64,000 bases of DNA, taken from assembly GCF_000384395.1 (NCBI RefSeq), contig NZ_ARWE01000001.1:868001-932000 (forward strand), written 5' to 3'. This DNA comes from Geopsychrobacter electrodiphilus DSM 16401 (GTDB taxonomy: Bacteria; Desulfobacterota; Desulfuromonadia; Desulfuromonadales; Geopsychrobacteraceae). A model generated the notes under the pieces. It was not told where the DNA came from. It saw nothing but the letters and a program-made list of their open reading frames with translations, and ran no database searches. Both the position numbers and the translations under genes were made by a program. The first letter of the stretch is position 1; every line of letters starts with the position of its first letter. Below are positions 59,871 to 64,000 of the stretch, piece by piece.

Positions 59871-60048
59871 CAGCTCAGCAAAAGATTTTACAACTGAGCC
59901 ACACTACATTAACTCTGTAGTTCACTCTCCCCAGATTCAAGGCTCGACTGACCCAACTTCTCTGATGTCGATCATAAAAAATCAGACGATGTACACCAGT
60001 GTTTTTAGTGTTACGCACTTCATTGGTGATTTAGAAGAAAATAGGTAG
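59857..60048 (+). CDS. Small partner gene overlapping the Clp-fold protease
   Basis: The ATG at 59857, inside the last codons of the protease gene and preceded by GAGGGATGG, opens a 63-residue frame rich in Ser/Thr/His (KHHSSSAKDFTTEP, SLMSIIKNQTMYTSVFSVTH). There is no known motif. Tight coupling suggests that it works with the protease, perhaps as a substrate, inhibitor or adaptor. Confidence 0.5.
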   Translation: MKHHSSSAKDFTTEPHYINSVVHSPQIQGSTDPTSLMSIIKNQTMYTSVFSVTHFIGDLEENR

Positions 60049-60056
60049 AGCTTTCA

Positions 60057-60227
60057 TCATTCAATCTTTATCGGCTCTTCCCAATGCCCGTCTTCGTCTG
60101 TACTTGGAAGGCAATTCAATGTCTCGGGCTTGGGAACATGGTTCGAACGGACAAACTGAACATCACTGAACATCCGAATGGCCCGAGAGTCCAGGGATTG
60201 TTGAATGACCTGCGTATGGATCCACAT
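60057..60227 (-). CDS. Possible small protein convergent to the protease pair
   Basis: A 56-residue minus-strand frame starts at the ATG at 60227 with AAGGATACC upstream. It is polar (SLDSRAIRMFSDVQFVRSN) with an acidic end, and nearly abuts the plus-strand gene stop. No homology recognised; it could be spurious. Confidence 0.3.
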   Translation of the reverse strand: MWIHTQVIQQSLDSRAIRMFSDVQFVRSNHVPKPETLNCLPSTDEDGHWEEPIKIE

Positions 60228-60261
60228 GGTATCCTTGCCTGAGGCAGAATGGTTATCGAAT

Positions 60262-60310
60262 AACCAGTTGCCCGCAGAGTGCTCCCGAGGGAACACTCTG
60301 CGGGCTCTTT
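60262..60310 (+). terminator. Cargo-cassette terminator repeat, copy C
   Basis: AACCAGTTGCCCGCAGAGTG is identical to the start of copy B. The 12-bp stem GCCCGCAGAGTG/CACTCTGCGGGC is perfect and is followed by TCTTT. It separates the protease cassette from the integrase. Confidence 0.8.
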
Positions 60311-60325
60311 CGTAAATAAGGCAAA

Positions 60326-61804
60326 ATGAACGCCGCCATCTACATCCGCAAATCCCGTGAGGACAAAGACAAAGACTCCCACCGCCTCACTGTCCAACGT
60401 GAACAGCTTCCAGCCTATGCCATCGCGCAAGGCTGGAAGCCCCATATCTATGATGACGGCCACGCCAGCGCCGCCCGGGGTAAAGCCGAAGATCTGAAGC
60501 AACGCGCCCGACTCGAAGCCGACATCAACGCCGGTAAAATCAACATCATCCTCACCATCGAACTCTCGCGCCTCAGCCGCGACGACAGCTTGCAAGACTA
60601 CACCGCCTGGTTGCATCTGTGCGGACAACACCAGGTTAAGCTCGCCACCCTCAGCCGCACCCTCGATCCAGCCCAAACCAGCGACTGGATGCTGCTGCTC
60701 CTGGAAGGCGGGTTCTCTTCGGTCGAAATGAAGATCATGCAGATCCGCATGGCAGAAGGGCGGCGGCAGGCGAAACTCGCCGGTAAATACCTGGGCGGCA
60801 AACCACCCATGCCCTACACTTATGATAAAGCCGAACACGCCGTCAAAATCGATCCACAACAGCTCAAAACCTTCGAACGCATCATCACCCTTGCTCACAA
60901 CCACAGCGCCCGCAGCATCGCCGAGCAGGTGGGCCTGCCGCACATCCGCGTGCGCCGTATCATCGCCGATGATCGCCTGCTCTTTTACCAGGGCAAACGC
61001 CTCGACGAGCAGACCGGCAATGAGATCACCGGCCAATGGCCCGCCGTCATCGACGCTAAAACCGCCCACGCCATCGCCCAAAACCGCAAAACCGGACACC
61101 ACAGCCCCCGGCGTGAGATCACCGGCATGCTCAGCGCCTGCGGCCTGATGATCTGCCAATACTGCGGCCGCTCCGTCCGCACCTGGGCCAACGGTAAGCC
61201 CCGCAAAAGCGACGGCCTCAAGCTACAATACTACGGCTGCCGACACCTCGACAAAAAAGGCGGCTGCGGATCCGCGCGCATGATCCCCCAGAGCGTCATC
61301 GACCAGCTCGTGCTCACCAACGTCTCCAACACCCTCGAGCGCCTCGATCAGATCAAAACCTACTGGATCGACCACAACAGCACCAACACCACCGCCCAGC
61401 AGATCAAAGCCATCAACACCGAACTCGACAGCCTGCAAAAACAAAAACAGCGCCTCATCGACGCCATCACCGAAGGCATTATCGACTTCGCCGACGCCAA
61501 AGAAAAACGCCAACAGATCGAAACTAGCAGCAACGCCTGTAAAAAACGCCTGGCCGAACTCACCAACCAAACCACCGAACCGCCCAACTGGGAGGACATC
61601 ACCCTCACCCGGGCAGAGATCGACCAGCTCACCAAAAAAGAACAGCGCGAACTGCTGATAGCCATACTTGAAAGCATCACCATCGGCACCACCACCATCA
61701 CTCTCAACTACAAATTTCCCCGCCACCCAGACGGCCGAACCACCGCCCAAATAAAACTCCCCGCACCCGGCAAAACCAACCCCAAAGGCCACTGGAAACC
61801 ATAA
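60326..61804 (+). CDS. int: Large serine recombinase (phage integrase)
   Basis: The 492-residue protein has an N-terminal resolvase domain (AAIYIRKSREDKD with nucleophilic Ser 10, and ELSRLSRDD). A recombinase domain (about 160-260) follows, then a zinc ribbon (CQYCGR ... CRHLDKKGGCG), a long coiled coil (about 350-420) and a short C-terminal strand. These are the parts of a large serine integrase. It should carry out attP x attB integration and, with a directionality factor, excision. It is immediately next to the right attachment repeat. The gene is more GC- and CGCC-rich than the AT-rich cargo just before it. Confidence 0.9.
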   Translation: MNAAIYIRKSREDKDKDSHRLTVQREQLPAYAIAQGWKPHIYDDGHASAARGKAEDLKQRARLEADINAGKINIILTIELSRLSRDDSLQDYTAWLHLCGQHQVKLATLSRTLDPAQTSDWMLLLLEGGFSSVEMKIMQIRMAEGRRQAKLAGKYLGGKPPMPYTYDKAEHAVKIDPQQLKTFERIITLAHNHSARSIAEQVGLPHIRVRRIIADDRLLFYQGKRLDEQTGNEITGQWPAVIDAKTAHAIAQNRKTGHHSPRREITGMLSACGLMICQYCGRSVRTWANGKPRKSDGLKLQYYGCRHLDKKGGCGSARMIPQSVIDQLVLTNVSNTLERLDQIKTYWIDHNSTNTTAQQIKAINTELDSLQKQKQRLIDAITEGIIDFADAKEKRQQIETSSNACKKRLAELTNQTTEPPNWEDITLTRAEIDQLTKKEQRELLIAILESITIGTTTITLNYKFPRHPDGRTTAQIKLPAPGKTNPKGHWKP

Positions 61805-61865
61805 TAAAAAAGCCGCAAACCCTGACGGGCGGCGGCCTTGAAACTCATTATTATATAGCTCATAC

Positions 61866-61891
61866 GCTCTACCAACTGAGCTAGGGCGGCA
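61866..61891. repeat. Right attachment-site repeat (tRNA-Thr 5' fragment)
   Basis: These 26 bases equal 22757-22782 and, read on the minus strand, are the first 25 bases of tRNA-Thr plus one upstream base. The tRNA sequence breaks off in the D stem, so this copy is a non-functional remnant in front of the host wrbA region. Confidence 0.8.
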
Positions 61892-61957
61892 GATTGCGTC
61901 TGCAGTATTTAGCGCAATTGCCACCCTTAGTCAATCACTTCCAGCCAACCCTTCGAA

Positions 61958-62578
61958 TTAGGCGCCGCGCTTAAGCTGGGCGGTCACCTCGGCAACATGC
62001 TGCCCCTGAAAGCGCGCAATGGCCAGTTCATTTTCACTCGGCATGCGTGAACCGTCGGCGCCGGCGAGAGTGGTGGCGCCGTAGGGCGAGCCACCCGAAA
62101 CTTCGTCCAGGGTCAGGAGACGCTGTTCGCTGTAGGGAACTCCGACGATGATCATGCCGTGGTGCAGCAATGTGGTGTGAAAGCTGGTGATGGTGGTCTC
62201 CTGACCACCGTGCTGGGTCCCGGTTGAGGCGAAGACACTGCTGACTTTACCAATCAGGCCGCCTGTCATCCACAGTCCGCCGGTCTGATCGAGAAAGTTG
62301 CGCATTTGAGCTGTCATGTTGCCGAAACGGGTCGGGGTGCCGAAGATGATGCCGTCGGCCTCGGCCAGGTGGTCGGGGGTGGCCATCGGAATATGAGCAA
62401 AACTGTCACGGGCGGCTTTAGCGCCGCTCTTCTCCAGCGCCTCCTCCGACATGAGTTCGGGGACCTGGAGCAGGCTGACTTCAACCCCCGCGACCTGGCG
62501 AGCCCCCGCGCTGATAGCTTCAGCCAACTGATAAACATGCGAATACATGCTGTAAAAAACTACCTGGATTTTTGTCAT
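61958..62578 (-). CDS. wrbA: NAD(P)H:quinone oxidoreductase WrbA
   Basis: The 206-residue flavodoxin-like protein has the typical WrbA segments: [17 protein letters not shown] (FMN phosphate loop), [36 protein letters not shown] and GVPYSEQ. It reduces quinones by two electrons, protecting against oxidative and electrophile stress. It is the last gene of a marR-doxX-wrbA operon. Confidence 0.9.
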   Translation of the reverse strand: MTKIQVVFYSMYSHVYQLAEAISAGARQVAGVEVSLLQVPELMSEEALEKSGAKAARDSFAHIPMATPDHLAEADGIIFGTPTRFGNMTAQMRNFLDQTGGLWMTGGLIGKVSSVFASTGTQHGGQETTITSFHTTLLHHGMIIVGVPYSEQRLLTLDEVSGGSPYGATTLAGADGSRMPSENELAIARFQGQHVAEVTAQLKRGA

Positions 62579-62641
62579 GATGTGTCTCCTTATGCGTTCT
62601 GCGTCTGATGTTGGTTTTGGATACTTTTGCCTGTTGAACGC

Positions 62642-63085
62642 TTACTTGTCGGTCAGCATTTTGTCGACCGATAAGGCCCCGCCCCCCTTGATCAGCAGCA
62701 CGACGGCAATGCCGATCGCCAGAAGATGAAACTCGAAACCTTCACCGCCCTGGTTGCCGGTCCAGTTCATAAAAAAGCCATTCTGCCAGTGGACCATGGC
62801 GATGGCGCCAATCATATTCGCTGCAACTCCAAGGGCCCCGAGGCGGGTCAGAAAACCAGTGATCAGACCGAGAGCACCTAATGATTCGGCAAGTATTACC
62901 AGCAGGGCTAATGCTCCCGGAACCCCCATCTGACCGGTCAAAAAGCCGTAGGTACCGGAGAATCCGTAGCCGCCAAACAGACCGATGGTCTTCTGCAGGC
63001 CATGGGGCAGGATGACGACGCCCAGGGTTAAACGGAGCAGCAGCAGCGACAGATCATTGTTGGTAGTGAGAAATTTTTTAAACAT
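62642..63085 (-). CDS. DoxX-family membrane protein
   Basis: The ATG at 63085 (AAAGGGAACAATC upstream) is chosen; an earlier frame start lacks a site. The 147-residue protein has four membrane helices with LLLLRLTLGVVILPHGLQK, GFSGTYGF, ESLGALGLITGFLTRLGALG and VLLIKGGGALSVD, typical of DoxX/YphA proteins. These are linked to redox or thiol stress and accompany quinone reductases and MarR regulators, as here. Confidence 0.85.
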   Translation of the reverse strand: MFKKFLTTNNDLSLLLLRLTLGVVILPHGLQKTIGLFGGYGFSGTYGFLTGQMGVPGALALLVILAESLGALGLITGFLTRLGALGVAANMIGAIAMVHWQNGFFMNWTGNQGGEGFEFHLLAIGIAVVLLIKGGGALSVDKMLTDK

Positions 63086-63137
63086 GATTGTTCCCTTTCG
63101 GCTGAATGAATCTGGTTTGAACGTTTGACCGAAAAAA

Positions 63138-63584
63138 TCAGACCCCAAGGCCAAGTTTACGGCACAGGCGGCGCAGTTCAACCTGCTCAGGAGCGGTAAG
63201 CACCGCCAGACGGCGGGTAATATTTCCAATCTGGCACGGCATAATTTCTGCGATCAATTTGCGGCCGGCTTCGGTCAGCGCGACGCTATAGTAACGGCGG
63301 TCTTCAGGCAGTCTGTGCCTCTTGACCAGGCCGCGTTTTTCAAGGTTGTCGACCACTGTCGTTATGTTGCCACCAGTTTTGAGCAGCTTTTTACCGATAT
63401 CCCGCTGACAGAGCGGGCCAAGGTGATAGAGGGCCTCAAGTGTTCCGAACTGCCCGACGCTCAAATTGATGGAGGCCAGATTTCGGGTGGTATCGCTCGT
63501 GACGGTCTCGGCACAACGTAATAAGCTGATGTAGGTGTTAAGGGCCAGGTCTTCCTGAGGGCTGCCCTGATGATGGGTCGGCAA
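63138..63584 (-). CDS. MarR-family transcriptional regulator
   Basis: The start is a TTG at 63584 with AAAGGAG 6 bp upstream. The 148-residue protein has a MarR winged helix: FGTLEALYHLGPLCQRDIGKKLLKTGGNITTVVDNLEKRGLV followed by the wing DRRYYSVALTEAGRKL (given in two parts). It probably represses its own operon with doxX and wrbA. One Cys near residue 24 and another near 59 could be redox sensors, which is speculation. Confidence 0.85.
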   Translation of the reverse strand: MPTHHQGSPQEDLALNTYISLLRCAETVTSDTTRNLASINLSVGQFGTLEALYHLGPLCQRDIGKKLLKTGGNITTVVDNLEKRGLVKRHRLPEDRRYYSVALTEAGRKLIAEIMPCQIGNITRRLAVLTAPEQVELRRLCRKLGLGV

Positions 63585-63596
63585 TTATGACTCCTT

Positions 63597-63620
63597 TAGT
63601 TATAATTTAAAGTTAAACTA
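63597..63620. promoter_or_regulatory. Palindromic operator of the marR operon
   Basis: TAGTTATAATTT and AAAGTTAAACTA form a 24-bp imperfect palindrome (9 of 12 positions), 12 bp upstream of the regulator start. This size and AT-rich form fit a MarR-dimer site for autoregulation. Confidence 0.6.
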
Positions 63621-63707
63621 TCAAACGTCGAAGAAGTCTGTCAAGGGGGGCCGGGGACTTTTCCCAGTAGGAAGAGGCGTGATCTGTATGACTCGATTTT
63701 TGGAATT

Positions 63708-64000
63708 TTAGCTGCGTTGTTCGAGCGGCAGTTCAGTTTTTCGCACCACAGTTTTTAGGGCAAATGAGGATTGGACACGCAGCACGCCGGACAGGCTGGT
63801 GAGAAGGTTGTGGATGCGCAGGTAATCTGTATTGTCACGAACAATAACGCGCAGCAGATAATCACTGGCACCCGACATCAGATAGCATTCCAGGACTTCG
63901 CTGACCTTGATGATCTCTTTTTCGAACAGCTGCATCTTCTCTTGCTGCTGACCTTCCAGAGTCACCTGGACAAAGACGTTTCCCGGTTTGCCGATCGCCG
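63708..64000 (-). CDS. Lrp/AsnC-family regulator, C-terminal part (cut by window edge)
   Basis: The frame enters from the right edge (GKPGNVFVQVTLEGQQ) and ends at 63708. The visible 97 residues are the RAM ligand-binding domain: VSEVLECYLMSGASDYLLRV and IHNLLTSLSGVLRVQSSFALKTV. The DNA-binding half lies outside the window. A GTG at 63965 is only an internal codon. Members sense amino acids and control their metabolism; the target is not known. Confidence 0.85.
   Translation of the reverse strand, partial: AIGKPGNVFVQVTLEGQQQEKMQLFEKEIIKVSEVLECYLMSGASDYLLRVIVRDNTDYLRIHNLLTSLSGVLRVQSSFALKTVVRKTELPLEQRS

Overview
The window (about 55% GC by eye) looks like the chromosome of a Desulfuromonadales-type anaerobic metal reducer (Geobacter/Desulfuromonas/Geopsychrobacter relatives). 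This rests on multihaem c-type cytochromes, including two OmcA/MtrC-like decahaem lipoproteins, a 12-residue-motif GSU3473-like small protein, and an ordinary Gram-negative core gene set. No database search was possible, so all names come from motifs and recalled family features.

Layout. 1-13.6 kb (minus strand): an extracellular-electron-transfer style locus. It holds a partial haem lipoprotein, a pentahaem lipoprotein, an outer-membrane beta-barrel and two paralogous decahaem lipoproteins whose first 95 bp differ at only 2 positions. Between the decahaem genes sits a four-gene operon: SGNH-hydrolase/TPR protein, DUF5989 peptide, NodU-type carbamoyltransferase and SxtJ-like membrane protein. 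13.6-22.5 kb (mostly plus strand) is housekeeping: polA, pyruvate kinase, a YdfG-like dehydrogenase, asd preceded by a threonine/lysine-rich leader peptide and attenuator, a membrane metallophosphoesterase, a GSU3473-like protein and a GcvR-like ACT protein.

22.76-61.89 kb is an intact-looking siphovirus-type prophage. It is bounded by a 26-bp direct repeat of the 5' part of tRNA-Thr(CGT), and a large serine recombinase lies at the right end. From right to left on the minus strand come early genes (Cro-like regulator, small zinc-ribbon proteins, primase, C5 methyltransferase, SF3 helicase, beta clamp), then packaging, head and tail genes (TerS, PAPS-reductase-like protein, TerL, portal, S49 protease with nested scaffold, Mu gpT-like capsid, tail genes with a programmed -1 frameshift, SGNH tail fibre). 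On the plus strand a CI-like repressor is followed by cargo (moron) genes: lipoproteins, membrane/zinc-ribbon proteins, an Ala/Ser/Lys repeat protein and a Clp-fold SDH-type serine proteinase with a small partner. Three related terminators punctuate this cargo.

61.9-64 kb returns to host genes: a marR-doxX-wrbA redox operon with a palindromic operator and the C-terminal part of an Lrp/AsnC regulator.

The most unusual observations are: (i) a mirror-symmetric array of 12 TGTCCGGGG-type sites between the helicase and a tail gene, with conserved spacing but diverged spacers, a candidate phage origin or nucleoprotein site; (ii) a threonine-codon attenuator before asd; (iii) tRNA-Thr 5'-end integration by a serine recombinase; and (iv) the terminator-bounded cargo cassettes with the Clp-fold protease pair.
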